Assembly (NCBI GenBank): GCA_023634235.1
Contig: JAMKCF010000002.1
Span: 2,381,001-2,445,000, forward strand
Origin: Pisaster brevispinus
Taxonomy: Eukaryota; Echinodermata; Asteroidea; Forcipulatida; Asteriidae
Direction: 5' to 3'
Length of the DNA stretch: 64,000 bases
A model generated the notes under the pieces. That model was given only the letters and a program-made list of their open reading frames with translations, did not search any database and was not told where the DNA came from. Positions 30,001 to 34,293 of the stretch are shown here, one piece after another (the stretch's first letter is position 1; each line of letters opens with the position of its first letter). Position numbers and translations under genes: made by a program.

Positions 30001-33000
30001 TATACATTTGTTTCTTGCATTCCTACTTATTTTTTATTGTTATCAACTTGTAGGCCTATATGTTATTGTTATCCCCAACATGGAATAAATATGCATTGAA
30101 TTTAAGTATTCGTAGGCCTAGAAATATGCTAATTACATTCACACATGCATACAGACACTATTGGTTATACTTCATGAGGACTCTTTCTATTGGAAAGTGG
30201 GAGCATCACAAAACTTAATTTGACTTTGAAACCTCTCCTTAGCTCCTCAGCGCCCAGTAGTCTTTTCAGATTGTATTTCTCTAAGAAGAAAGTTCCATAA
30301 GACAAGGCAATAGTGACTCCAAAATCCTCTTGTAATTTGAACTCTTTGCCTCCTGTCGTAGTTTGCCGTCGACCGTGAGGAAATTCCTGACCTGATCCAG
30401 GCCGCCTTGAACCAAGTCAACATCGAGGCATTCGTGGAGCACCCATGTGTCGGCGCACCGTGCATGCACACCTTTGTCTGTGTACCTAATGGGGAACGCT
30501 ACACATGTGAATGCCTACCAGGAAGCCAGATTTTAGGAAGCAAGTGCGTATCGAACGAAGCCTCAACATCCGGTGGAGGTAGGCGTTAAAGTCAATTTGG
30601 ATGAAACAAGGTTAACCCTCCCACTGTCCATCACACCACAAGAGCCGTTGTCTGGCCCGTGCTGAATGATAAACTATCCCAGCCTGCAAATTGTTTGTCA
30701 CTTTGCTGAAAAATTTTGCATATAAATAAAACAAACCAATAACTAAAGAAACACTGCGCTCTAATACTAAACTGGAATCATTTAAGAACTGCCTGAAAAC
30801 CTACTTATTTGAGAGTAGTTTCTAATACACTGCTCTTTCATCACACATGTACAAACTGTTGTTTATTAACTTATTTGTTCAGCGCATTGAGAGCGCCTTC
30901 GGTCCTGAAATGCGCTGTATAAGAACGTTCTATTATTATTATTATTATTTACAAATAAGAAAACAATTGTCAATAGGATAGTGGTTTGATTTGTCAAAAT
31001 GTTATAGACTTAAGTTGTTTTATGGAGAACACTTTTTGTTTAGAGGCAGAAAAGGGCCGGATAGGACAATTTCATGGATATTTTGTTTTCATTTTGTCTT
31101 GCAGATGAGGGCGGTCTTCAGCCAGTCACTGAACGGCCAGACACCAACGCACCGGTGTCCTTTGATGGGAGAAGTTACTTTAGTTATCCAAACACAGCAC
31201 TACAAATGTAAGTATTAACTAGACATGATACTCGCCCTACTTTCATCTGATTTCCGATTTTTTTTTTCCTCCCCTCGGAAAAATCAGGAAAACTCTGATT
31301 AAATAGGCTGAAAAATCTAGTAAAGTCTACACCATGTGTACATGTAGGTCAGCCCTTGTACTTGATAAGATTTTTCTAGATGTTAATTTTGCATCGTAAA
31401 TAAAGAATATAATGTTTTTGCCTTTACTCCTCTGTTTTAGCGACGGGTACCGCAACAATTTAATAGATGTTAATTTTGCATCGTTGCGATGCTAGCAATG
31501 CAAAGGTTGTGGGTTCGAATGATTTGCCTGTGGATGTTTTTCGCAGAACTCTGGGATTTTTCTACTTTTTCCAAGTATTAAGGCATTAAGTCCATGAGGC
31601 AAAATTCTGCATGTTGAAATAACAGAGATATATAATGACTTCACTATGTGGACTTAAACACGTCCACACAGTGTTGAACAAAGGAATGTCCACAGAGTGA
31701 CTGCAGGACAGAGCTGCAAGTATTGGTGCCAAGCAAATGGATGCTTTGATCTAAGAAGGGGTCGATGAGGACATAGTCTAAATTTGTTCTCTCTCTCTCT
31801 GTCTCTCCCACTTCAGTAAAAAAGCTCAGATGACCAACATCATCAAGCTACGTTTCCGGACACTGCAGCAGTCCGGTCTGCTGCTCTACAACAGCATCAA
31901 TCAAGCGAGCGGCGACTTCATCGCCCTGGCCGTCGTGGATGGCAGCGTTGAGTTTGGTTATAACTTAGGAAGTGGTGTTAAGAGAATAAGAGCACCGGGA
32001 ACAGTCAGCGACGACCGGTGGCACACAGTCACCATATCCAGGTAGGTAGTCAGGAAACGGCAAAGGATGCGAGGCTGTTCATTTAAATTATTCATTAATT
32101 GTTGAATATTTTATAGCACCCGTATCTACCAAATAAGGTACAGAAACATTTTAAATATCAAGTAATAAACCACAAGAGAAACTGACTGGGTAACTTTTTT
32201 AAATATGTGGGTTTGAACAAAGAAAAATTGACTGGAGCGGGACTTGAACCAACGACCTCCGATTATCGTAAACTTGGGTGTGATCCCTGGCTACACGCCA
32301 GCTAACGGTTGAATGGCTTCTGACTGGCACCCCCGAACAAAGATATTGACTAATAGGGAGACCGCCAACATAGGGCTGGATAGCTCAGTTGGTAGAGTGC
32401 CGGAACGTTAATCTGGAGGTCGTTGGTTCAAGTCCCGCTTCAGTCAATTTTTCTTTGTTCAAACCCAAACATTTTAAGACAGGTTTTTGATTTTTTTTAA
32501 AAGTAATTATGTTATCAATTTATGTAGAACCTTGCAATGGTTTACAAGGTGCTGCGGCGCATTCAGCAGCCACTGCCAGAAACACCGGGGCAAACCCCCT
32601 TCTCTTATCAATAAATGTAACTGGGTTCTTTTACATGCATTACACAATACACAAGACCTACCGCTTTATGTCCCATCCGAAGGGCAAAGCAACAATGGTA
32701 TGTGCCTTGCTTAAGGACACAAGTGTCAAGACCGGTACTCGAGCCCACACTCTGCTGATCAGAAACACCAGAGCTTGAGTCCGGTGCTCTTAAAATGCGC
32801 TGCCATGACGCGCCATATATAAAGAAGCAACCTCAGCTGTCTCACTCAATCGTCCTTTTACAAAGAAATTGCTTATGGGCGACATGGTTGTCTTGTCTAC
32901 TGCGTAACCCATGAGTTTGTATCTTGAACATTGGTTTCTGCCCAAGATTTGTACAAAAAACTGTTGGAACATTTTGGTCCTGACTTTCGCAAGTTTAGTC

Positions 33001-33954
33001 AAATTTAAATGAGATGTCGGAATGAATGCCTTGTTGCTCAAACCATACCTCAATGCTTTAGAACTTCTGATAGAATTGTCATTAATAGTTTTGCAACATT
33101 TTTTTTGTGGTTTGTTTCAGAGCTCAGCGTGAGGGCAGTATTCAAGTAGATGATGAAGCGCCCTCATTGGCAACCTCCAAGCCAGGGGCATCATTCTTAA
33201 ACACAGATGGCATCATGTGGATTGGTAAGTATAATGCAGAAGGAGGTAGTTTGAGGGCAGAGTTTGTAGGGTCAAGGGGTCAATACATCACAAATTAATA
33301 TACAGTGTATTACCTTTTTGTCTTCAAACTTTAAGTAAGGGAAAACAAAGGAGCCCAAGGCCAAGTTCTGTGATGCTAAGTGTCTGTCAAGATAGGTTTA
33401 TAGGTAGTCTTGATTGGTAACGCTAGTTTTGTATTAGTCACCGATAGAGGGCGCATCATCGACTGACTGGGAGGGACTGGGCAAGTCTGCGAATCTGGCG
33501 TCAATAATAGCGTTATGACAAACTTGGCAGAGCTGCCTGGCAAATGACAGGCAGATCAAAACAAAGCTAACTTGTATACCATGAAGGAGGTTAAGTTTCA
33601 GACGGTTCGACAGTTGATCTTGTCCGGCCAGTGAATGAGTCCTACCGAACGAACACGATCTCCTGGCGTCCAGGCTCAGAACATCCCAATGAGGATGTCG
33701 TGGGTCTCTTTAGGTTGTGACGACATCTTGTTCTTAAGTAAAATCTCGGGTGATGAATTTTGTTTTTATTTTATTTTTTCAATTTCTCATTGACAGGTGG
33801 ACATTCAAATCTTCAATCTAACGTGCCGTTTGACTTCAGACGAGCCTTTGTGGGCTGCATAGCTGACGTCGAACTTGAAGAAAATACTCTACATCTATAC
33901 GACGACGCAAGAGAAGAAAGGCCTTCGGCGTTCTGCGGTTACCCAGATGCATAG
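1..33954 (+). CDS. AGRN: Agrin, 3' part of gene (25 exons, 5' end outside window)
   Basis: Agrin is a secreted basement-membrane heparan sulfate proteoglycan; in vertebrates its C-terminal LamG domains bind dystroglycan and LRP4 and organise the neuromuscular junction. Joining 25 exons (1-54, 2903-3124, 3878-4084, 4640-4840, 6974-7261, 7939-8088, 13012-13107, 13879-14040, 15285-15428, 16265-16501, 17305-17433, 18358-19035, 19738-19875, 20388-20604, 22395-22610, 23098-23327, 24563-24700, 25289-25535, 28479-28590, 29411-29527, 30362-30578, 31105-31207, 31817-32041, 33121-33224, 33797-33954) gives one open frame of about 1,595 codons ending in TAG. Exons up to LamG1 are all phase 1-1, as expected for shuffled modules. 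The order FS, GCC cassette, two laminin-EGF, FS, Ser/Thr stalk, then EGF/LamG alternation is the agrin signature. The N-terminal region and earlier FS repeats lie upstream. No SEA domain is visible. Identification is firm; individual splice sites are by eye. Confidence 0.95.
55..2902 (+). other. Intron with no gene seen
   Basis: This intron between FS exons holds A-rich tracts (about 580-612), a short GA microsatellite near 1740 and, at its 3' end, an 81-bp tandem repeat. No coding exon or recognisable transposon protein was seen on either strand. Confidence 0.6.
2542..2830 (+). repeat. ~81-bp tandem repeat, about 3.5 copies
   Basis: Successive copies begin near 2542, 2631, 2712 and 2793 and contain the phrase ACCACAACTTTGTCTGGGG followed by a tract reading GGCACAGTG and AAAATGGAAGCC. 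It generates spurious ORFs in several frames. It sits about 70 bp upstream of the next agrin exon. Confidence 0.85.
2903..3124 (+). CDS. AGRN: Agrin exon: follistatin/Kazal domain
   Basis: One complete FS module: a short EGF-like hairpin (C-x4-C-x5-C pattern around RCGYGAMC) followed by a Kazal fold with [14 protein letters not shown] and a closing EGLC. Acceptor CTCTCCAG and donor A|GTAAGT give a phase 1-1 exon of 222 bp. Related FS modules in agrin bind growth factors or inhibit proteases; no specific activity can be read here. Confidence 0.93.
3650..3788. repeat. Fragment of the 'AATTTCATAGAGCTGCTTA' foldback repeat
   Basis: It shares GGTTACCAGCC, CTTAGCAGCTTTTC and a terminal GGGCCC with full copies at 5716, 14607, 15811, 40917 and 53846. 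It appears truncated. Confidence 0.5.
3878..4084 (+). CDS. AGRN: Agrin exon: follistatin/Kazal domain
   Basis: Complete FS module with the CEFGAIC hairpin, then the Kazal signature [14 protein letters not shown] and a terminal QGEC. Acceptor CCCCAACAG, donor A|GTAAGT, phase 1-1, 207 bp. The exon is more GC-rich than flanking introns, as are all agrin exons here. Confidence 0.93.
4640..4840 (+). CDS. AGRN: Agrin exon: follistatin/Kazal domain
   Basis: FS module with a shortened hairpin (CEYGSIC, RGQCTC) and Kazal core [14 protein letters not shown], ending EGPC. Acceptor CGAACAG, donor G|GTGAGA, phase 1-1, 201 bp. The four residues after the last cysteine form a short linker. Confidence 0.92.
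4880..5042 (-). repeat. Partial SINE (family C, body without tRNA head)
   Basis: It shares GTTGTGAAGCCAAGGACT and GATGTGGGAGGAAA with the fuller copy at 56120-56400. The copy ends before the tRNA-like region. Confidence 0.6.
5303..5344 (-). ncRNA. Hammerhead-ribozyme-like motif (family 3)
   Basis: On the minus strand the bases read UCUC, CUGAAGAU, GAGCA, an 8-nt loop, UGUUC, GAA, ACGC, C, GAGA. UCUC can pair with GAGA (helix I) and GAGCA with UGUUC (helix II, one G-U). CUGAAGA fits the CUGANGA core, GAA is the second core strand, and ACGC is one change from the palindrome ACGU expected as helix III. The fold is seen by eye and activity is unknown. It lies in an agrin intron inside a repeat-like tract. 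Confidence 0.4.
5716..5968. repeat. Foldback element, 'CCCAATTTCAT(G/A)G(A)GCT' termini
   Basis: Left end GGCCCAATTTCATGGCTCTG and right end CAGAGCCATGAAATTTG are inverted copies; the interior is rich in CTTACGG / TAAGCA repeats. It belongs to the same group as the elements at 14607, 15811, 40917 and 53846. Non-coding and MITE-like. Confidence 0.75.
6320..6545 (+). repeat. tRNA-derived SINE (family D) with an inverted head
   Basis: GGTCTAGTGGTTAAGACATC and GTGGGTTCGAATCCCACCC are A-box and B-box/T-arm-like blocks of a tRNA. Immediately upstream, the head is present again in inverted orientation (TCTTACCACTAGACCACCGAC). The 3' unit GAATTTGTTCACAGGACTC...GTACTGAGTATACAGTGC is a SINE tail. Not a functional tRNA gene. 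Confidence 0.7.
6721..6932 (+). repeat. ~31-bp tandem repeat
   Basis: At least six degenerate copies of TTTGAAAACCTGTACGGAGC plus TTTCTTAAGAT; the first two start at 6721 and 6752. It ends about 40 bp upstream of an agrin exon. Confidence 0.85.
6974..7261 (+). CDS. AGRN: Agrin exon: acidic linker with SGSG motif plus follistatin/Kazal domain
   Basis: The first ~28 residues are a linker starting MSGSGQGND and rich in Asp/Glu/Gly. SGSG next to acidic residues (codons at 6979-6990) resembles a glycosaminoglycan attachment site, consistent with agrin being a proteoglycan. An FS module follows (CQYGGTC hairpin, Kazal [14 protein letters not shown], end QGSC). Acceptor CTGCAG, donor G|GTAGGA, phase 1-1, 288 bp. 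Confidence 0.9.
7497..7735 (-). repeat. tRNA-derived SINE (family A)
   Basis: On the minus strand it begins with a tRNA-like head: GGCTGGATAGCTCAGTTGGT (A box) and GGTTCAAGTCCCGCTCCAGT (B box/T arm), with the two ends pairing as a 7-bp acceptor stem. The conserved tail contains GAACAAAGATATT. Other copies lie at 14085, 25012, 32205 and 40040. Confidence 0.8.
7939..8088 (+). CDS. AGRN: Agrin exon: lustrin-type cysteine domain
   Basis: Encodes about 50 residues with the cysteine pattern C-x4-SPL...YTC...CPSGSYC...FAVCCP. This resembles the small lustrin cysteine-rich module of extracellular proteins (CPxGxPL...C...CPxGxxC...xxxCCP). Acceptor TTTTGTCCAAG, donor G|GTAGGT, phase 1-1. It lies between an FS domain and the GCC cassette. 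The acceptor is weak and an alternative a few codons away is possible. I do not recall this module in vertebrate agrin. Confidence 0.75.
8089..13011 (+). other. Long intron with no gene seen
   Basis: The longest agrin intron in the window (4.9 kb). It holds a CA(A)n tract near 9717, a poly-C near 9906 and a (CT)n microsatellite near 10017-10036. No exon with agrin-like cysteines and no transposon protein was seen on either strand. Confidence 0.6.
10017..10036 (+). repeat. (CT)n microsatellite
   Basis: A run of about ten CT dinucleotides within the long agrin intron. Confidence 0.95.
13012..13107 (+). CDS. AGRN: Agrin exon: GCC cassette before the laminin-EGF repeats
   Basis: A 96-bp phase 1-1 exon encoding [18 protein letters not shown] and ending in GCPS. 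The string GCCPDG(V/K)T with a following GC is diagnostic of agrin just upstream of its laminin-EGF pair. Acceptor TACCCATAG, donor A|GTAAGT. Confidence 0.9.
13879..14040 (+). CDS. AGRN: Agrin exon: laminin-type EGF-like domain 1
   Basis: Eight-cysteine laminin-[35 protein letters not shown] and a terminal GC. Laminin-EGF 1 of vertebrate agrin carries almost the same [18 protein letters not shown] block. Acceptor ATCTAAAG, donor C|GTGAGT, phase 1-1. Confidence 0.93.
14085..14330 (-). repeat. tRNA-derived SINE (family A)
   Basis: Near-identical in its tRNA-like head to the copy at 7497, in the intron just 3' of laminin-EGF 1. It has the same tail including GAACAAAGATATT in reverse. Confidence 0.8.
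14607..14790. repeat. Foldback element, 'CCCAATTTCATAGAGC' termini
   Basis: Left GGCCCAATTTCATAGAGC and right GCTCTATGAAATTGGGCC are inverted repeats; the interior contains GCTTAAGCAGAAAAT and ACCAGTCACAAATTGTACA blocks shared with other copies in the window. Confidence 0.85.
14930..15230. repeat. Dispersed repeat, first of two copies
   Basis: It shares GATCCTTAAAAAGTCTTAAAT, GAAATGAATTTTCCT, ACGCTGCATGT and GCTTTAAAAGGGTCTTAAAA with 28115-28410. No coding potential. Confidence 0.7.
15285..15428 (+). CDS. AGRN: Agrin exon: laminin-type EGF-like domain 2
   Basis: Second laminin-EGF module: [33 protein letters not shown], then [12 protein letters not shown]. The DDCEQMxGxC block matches agrin laminin-EGF 2. 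Acceptor GTTTGCAG, donor G|GTAGGT, phase 1-1, 144 bp. Confidence 0.92.
15505..15757 (-). repeat. tRNA-Leu-like SINE (family B)
   Basis: On the minus strand GGCGTGTCGTGGCCGAGCGG...GACTCAAG-like head, then a tail with CACTTGTGTCC, GATGGGACGTAAAGC and CACCGGGATG. Copies also lie at 17610, 26146, 32535, 57605 and 63165. Confidence 0.75.
15811..15972. repeat. Foldback element, 'CCAATTTCATAGAGCTGC' termini
   Basis: Left CCAATTTCATAGAGCTGCTT and right CAGCTCGATGAAATTGGG are imperfect inverted repeats; interior TTACCAGCC and GTACCATTTGTGACTGGT are shared with sister copies. Confidence 0.75.
16030..16195. repeat. 'GGGCACC...GCAAAGGGCAC' dispersed repeat
   Basis: Shares a GCAAAGGGCACC / GGGTGCCGTGGGGTTATTTCG organisation with 41525-41670 (inverted) and is related to the copies at 22780 and 48985. 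Confidence 0.55.
16265..16501 (+). CDS. AGRN: Agrin exon: follistatin/Kazal domain after the laminin-EGF pair
   Basis: FS module: [12 protein letters not shown] hairpin, CVCPSEC, Kazal [14 protein letters not shown], end RGVCE. An FS repeat directly after the two laminin-EGF domains is the known agrin order. Acceptor taken as ATCTAG|TT (an alternative ACACAAG nine bases later is in frame); donor A|GTAAGT. Confidence 0.92.
17305..17433 (+). CDS. AGRN: Agrin exon: second GCC cassette
   Basis: Encodes [19 protein letters not shown] then GCPL, a divergent relative of the GCC cassette at 13012. Acceptor TTATTTTAG, donor A|GTGAGT, phase 1-1, 129 bp. It bridges the last FS repeat and the Ser/Thr stalk. 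Confidence 0.8.
17610..17943 (-). repeat. tRNA-Leu-like SINE (family B variant)
   Basis: Ends in the head ...GTGTCATGGCC with GGTTCAAGTCCCGGTC in minus orientation. The 3' body (GAAGGCCACTTCAAGG, CAACCCCAGGAGTAGGTGG in sense) matches the copy at 57310-57575. Confidence 0.7.
18358..19035 (+). CDS. AGRN: Agrin exon: Ser/Thr/Pro-rich mucin-like stalk
   Basis: A single 678-bp phase 1-1 exon of about 225 residues, dominated by Ser, Thr, Pro and Met with no cysteine. It looks like a heavily O-glycosylated spacer. Around 18690-18790 the DNA has short degenerate repeats encoding variants of (T)SGTSMTS. In vertebrate agrin the equivalent region flanks a SEA domain; no SEA-like globular sequence is visible here or in the neighbouring introns. 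Acceptor TTTCACAG, donor A|GTAAGT. Confidence 0.88.
19738..19875 (+). CDS. AGRN: Agrin exon: EGF-like domain 1
   Basis: Short TEPAPVPV linker then a six-cysteine [15 protein letters not shown]...[16 protein letters not shown]. Acceptor TTCCACCAG, donor G|GTATGA, phase 1-1, 138 bp. It precedes LamG1 as in vertebrate agrin. Confidence 0.93.
20388..20604 (+). CDS. AGRN: Agrin exon: LamG1, N-terminal half
   Basis: Start of laminin G domain 1: [20 protein letters not shown], then [18 protein letters not shown]. Acceptor TGTTTTCAG; donor GA|GTGAGT at 20605 (phase 2). A second in-frame donor AG|GTACAA at 20587 removes six codons and makes the junction read VELRFDLGSS, the usual LamG spacing, so the exon end may be 20586. 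Confidence 0.85.
20976..21060 (+). repeat. SINE family A fragment
   Basis: GAGGTCGCAGGTTCAAATCCC followed by GCTCTGGTCAAT is the T-arm part of the family A head. The CAAA-rich tract 20918-20975 precedes it. Confidence 0.6.
21542..21688. repeat. MITE-like element with 11-bp terminal inverted repeats
   Basis: Ends AGACCTTATGC and GCATAAGGTCT are perfect inverted repeats enclosing 125 bp with no ORF. Interior contains GACGTCATCCCGCCGCCATC. Located in a LamG1 intron. Confidence 0.8.
21975..22185. repeat. Dispersed repeat, pair with 56968-57175
   Basis: TAGATAGTTCCCAGTAGACG, CATCTTTATGGGCAA, CATTTTGGCTGGCAGGC and GTAAAGATGGC are shared in the same orientation with 56968-57175. No coding potential. 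Confidence 0.75.
22395..22610 (+). CDS. AGRN: Agrin exon: LamG1, middle part
   Basis: Encodes [33 protein letters not shown], and a turn ending [12 protein letters not shown], all typical of agrin LamG1. Acceptor TTCCATGAG|G, donor GC|GTAAGT; phase 2-2. The antisense frame gives a 133-residue shadow ORF that is not a gene. Confidence 0.9.
22780..22940. repeat. 'GCAAAGGGCACTTCC' dispersed repeat
   Basis: Inverted relative of 48985-49165: both contain GGCCATTTTCATTTTGCAAA, GGGCACTTCCATTGGA and the GCCATGGCCTC block. Confidence 0.7.
23098..23327 (+). CDS. AGRN: Agrin exon: end of LamG1 and start of EGF-like domain 2
   Basis: LamG1 ends with [20 protein letters not shown]...GECG; the EGF begins at [12 protein letters not shown] and continues CECVEGFVG to the splice. 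Acceptor CAACTGTAG, donor G|GTATGT; the exon shifts phase 2 to 1. Confidence 0.93.
23498..23536 (+). ncRNA. Hammerhead-ribozyme-like motif (family 1)
   Basis: Reads GCCU, CUGACGAA, GGUCC, AGUUU, GGAUC, GAA, AGCA, A, AGGC. GCCU pairs with AGGC, GGUCC with GGAUC (one G-U), and CUGACGA is a canonical CUGANGA core. Helix III reads AGCA instead of AGCU of sister copies, so this copy may be dead. It sits in a repeat with CCTATAAATGGATATG upstream, also present in inverted form near 55450-55470. Confidence 0.4.
23870..24060. repeat. Dispersed repeat, pair with 29696-29890
   Basis: Shared blocks: CTGATTCTTCAGAAAGTTC or near copy, AACAAATTTAAAAA, TTGAATGTAATTCTAAA and CTCCCTGATTG. No coding content. 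Confidence 0.65.
24563..24700 (+). CDS. AGRN: Agrin exon: EGF-like domain 3
   Basis: Supplies the last cysteine of EGF 2 (GPLCGD), then a full [17 protein letters not shown]...[15 protein letters not shown]. Acceptor TTCTTTAG, donor G|GTAAGA, phase 1-1. Two EGFs between LamG1 and LamG2 is the agrin arrangement. Confidence 0.93.
24749..24888. repeat. Foldback element, 'GGGGTCGATTTCACAAAG' termini
   Basis: Left GGGGTCGATTTCACAAAG and right TTTTGTGAAATTGACCCC are inverted repeats. The interior is itself palindromic, built from TAAGACTAGTCTTA and CTTAGGACTAGTCCTA. Relatives at 51864-52006 and 56518-56770. Confidence 0.85.
25012..25272 (+). repeat. tRNA-derived SINE (family A)
   Basis: Plus-strand copy ending in a GGTTCAAGTTCCTC-type T arm and a T-rich tail (TTTTTTTCTTTCAACCCC). 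It stops about 16 bp before the LamG2 exon, so its tail forms part of the polypyrimidine tract. Confidence 0.8.
25289..25535 (+). CDS. AGRN: Agrin exon: LamG2, N-terminal half
   Basis: Encodes [53 protein letters not shown], classic LamG strands. Acceptor TTATCCATAG, donor AG|GTAGGC, phase 1 to 2. Confidence 0.94.
26146..26560 (+). repeat. tRNA-Leu-like SINE (family B), longest copy
   Basis: Head GGCGTGTCGTGGCCAAGCGG, an anticodon arm reading GACTCAAGCTCTG (CAA, Leu-like), a long variable arm and GTGGGTTCGAGTCCCGGT. The body includes GGATGGGACGTAAAGCCGTA and the tail GGGTGTGATAAAGCACTATA. The whole is a SINE, not a working tRNA gene. Confidence 0.8.
27440..27770. repeat. Direct duplication, ~164-bp period
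   Basis: GGTGGCGCAAGCCAGCAAA (from about 27468) and GGCGGCGCAAGCCAACAAA (from about 27632) head two diverged copies, each followed by TTGAAGTTTTTATGT, CCATTAGTGTT and ATCCCTTACATTT. Confidence 0.75.
28115..28410. repeat. Dispersed repeat, second copy of 14930-15230
   Basis: Same order of blocks (GATCCTTAAATTG, GAAATGAATTTTCCT, CGCTGCATGTAAAAAAGTAA, GGTGGCTTTAAAAGAGTCTT). Confidence 0.7.
28479..28590 (+). CDS. AGRN: Agrin exon: LamG2, middle part
   Basis: Encodes [20 protein letters not shown] and [17 protein letters not shown]; the N-E-W-H motif is the conserved tryptophan turn of LamG. Acceptor TTTACAG|G, donor TTG|GTAAGC, phase 2 to 0. The vertebrate y-site falls inside this stretch, but no exon boundary occurs there, so y-type splicing is not evident. 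Confidence 0.9.
29411..29527 (+). CDS. AGRN: Agrin exon: LamG2, later part
   Basis: Encodes [16 protein letters not shown], then [13 protein letters not shown], the FxGxI strand of LamG. Phase 0-0, 117 bp, acceptor TTGACAG, donor ATG|GTAAGG. The last LamG strand continues in the next exon. The usual LamG cysteine of this strand is replaced by Gly, as I recall for vertebrate agrin LamG2. Confidence 0.88.
29696..29890. repeat. Dispersed repeat, copy of 23870-24060
   Basis: Begins GGTGTCGACACTCCCTCATTC and carries the CAGAAAGTTC, AACAAACTTAAAAA and CTCCCTGATTG blocks. Confidence 0.65.
30362..30578 (+). CDS. AGRN: Agrin exon: end of LamG2 and EGF-like domain 4
   Basis: First ~26 residues ([20 protein letters not shown]) complete LamG2; then a six-cysteine [15 protein letters not shown]...[16 protein letters not shown]. 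Acceptor CCTGTCGTAG, donor G|GTAGGC, phase 0 to 1. The tail STSGGG joined to DEGG is a possible but weak glycosaminoglycan site. Confidence 0.92.
31105..31207 (+). CDS. AGRN: Agrin exon: start of LamG3
   Basis: Encodes [19 protein letters not shown] up to the codon split at AT|GTAAGT. Acceptor TTGTCTTGCAG; phase 1 to 2. The boundary lies where the vertebrate z exons are inserted, between the FDGxxYxxY strand and the next KAxxxxxxxLxF strand. Confidence 0.9.
31817..32041 (+). CDS. AGRN: Agrin exon: LamG3, central part
   Basis: Encodes [40 protein letters not shown] and [10 protein letters not shown], conserved LamG strands. Acceptor CCCACTTCAG, donor AG|GTAGGT; phase 2-2, 225 bp. Confidence 0.94.
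32205..32470. repeat. Two SINE family A heads in inverted orientation
   Basis: A minus-strand head (GACTGGAGCGGGACTTGAAC at the left) and a plus-strand copy (GGCTGGATAGCTCAGTTGG, GGTTCAAGTCCCGC at the right) share one body; flanks TTTGAACAAAGAAAAATTGA and CAATTTTTCTTTGTTCAAA are inverted repeats. Together they form a long potential hairpin. Confidence 0.8.
32535..32815 (-). repeat. tRNA-Leu-like SINE (family B)
   Basis: Minus copy: CAGAAACACCGGGGCAAACC, CTTTATGTCCCATCCGAAG, AGGACACAAGTGTCAAGACC, and a head ending GCCATGACGCGCC. Confidence 0.75.
33121..33224 (+). CDS. AGRN: Agrin exon: LamG3, later part
   Basis: Encodes [29 protein letters not shown], strikingly like the REGSLQV / LDTDGALWLGG stretch of vertebrate agrin LamG3. 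Acceptor TTTGTTTCAG, donor G|GTAAGT, phase 2 to 1. Confidence 0.94.
33797..33954 (+). CDS. AGRN: Agrin terminal coding exon: end of LamG3 and stop
   Basis: Encodes [35 protein letters not shown] and stops TAG at 33952-33954. The FVGC and final C form the closing LamG disulfide; LHLYDDA...C corresponds to the LHLLEDA...C end of vertebrate agrin. Acceptor CATTGACAG. Confidence 0.95.
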
Positions 33955-34287
33955 CACCTAGACTTATCATGAGAAAGGGATGGGCGAAGTTGCAAATAGA
34001 TGAGGTGTTTTACAGATTGTAGTTGCAGATGTGGAACCGTGCTAATATCTACACCAAGTCTCGATCTCTTCCACTCAAAAAAAATCACAACGAGATGGCA
34101 GAAGCAAGACCCATTTTCATGGGTTTTTTTTTTTTAAAGTTCATAGTCCTTCTTACTTTTGCATTTTAAATGTTTTTAAACCGTCCTGAATACCGACCAA
34201 TCATATTGCTTTAATACTTATGGTCGTCTACGAGCCTTGTGATTGGTTGATTGAAGTGTCGATATCACCACAACTATATGAGCCTCA

Positions 34288-34293
34288 AATAAA
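34288..34293 (+). terminator. AGRN: AATAAA, proximal polyadenylation signal candidate
   Basis: First AATAAA after the agrin stop codon (334 bp downstream). Confidence 0.4.

Noticed and set aside
31441..31446. Six-base agrin micro-exon (CGACGG before GTACCG) at the z-site
   Set aside because: It would keep frame, but a 6-nt exon with a weak donor cannot be supported without transcripts; kept only as a reason to check the intron.
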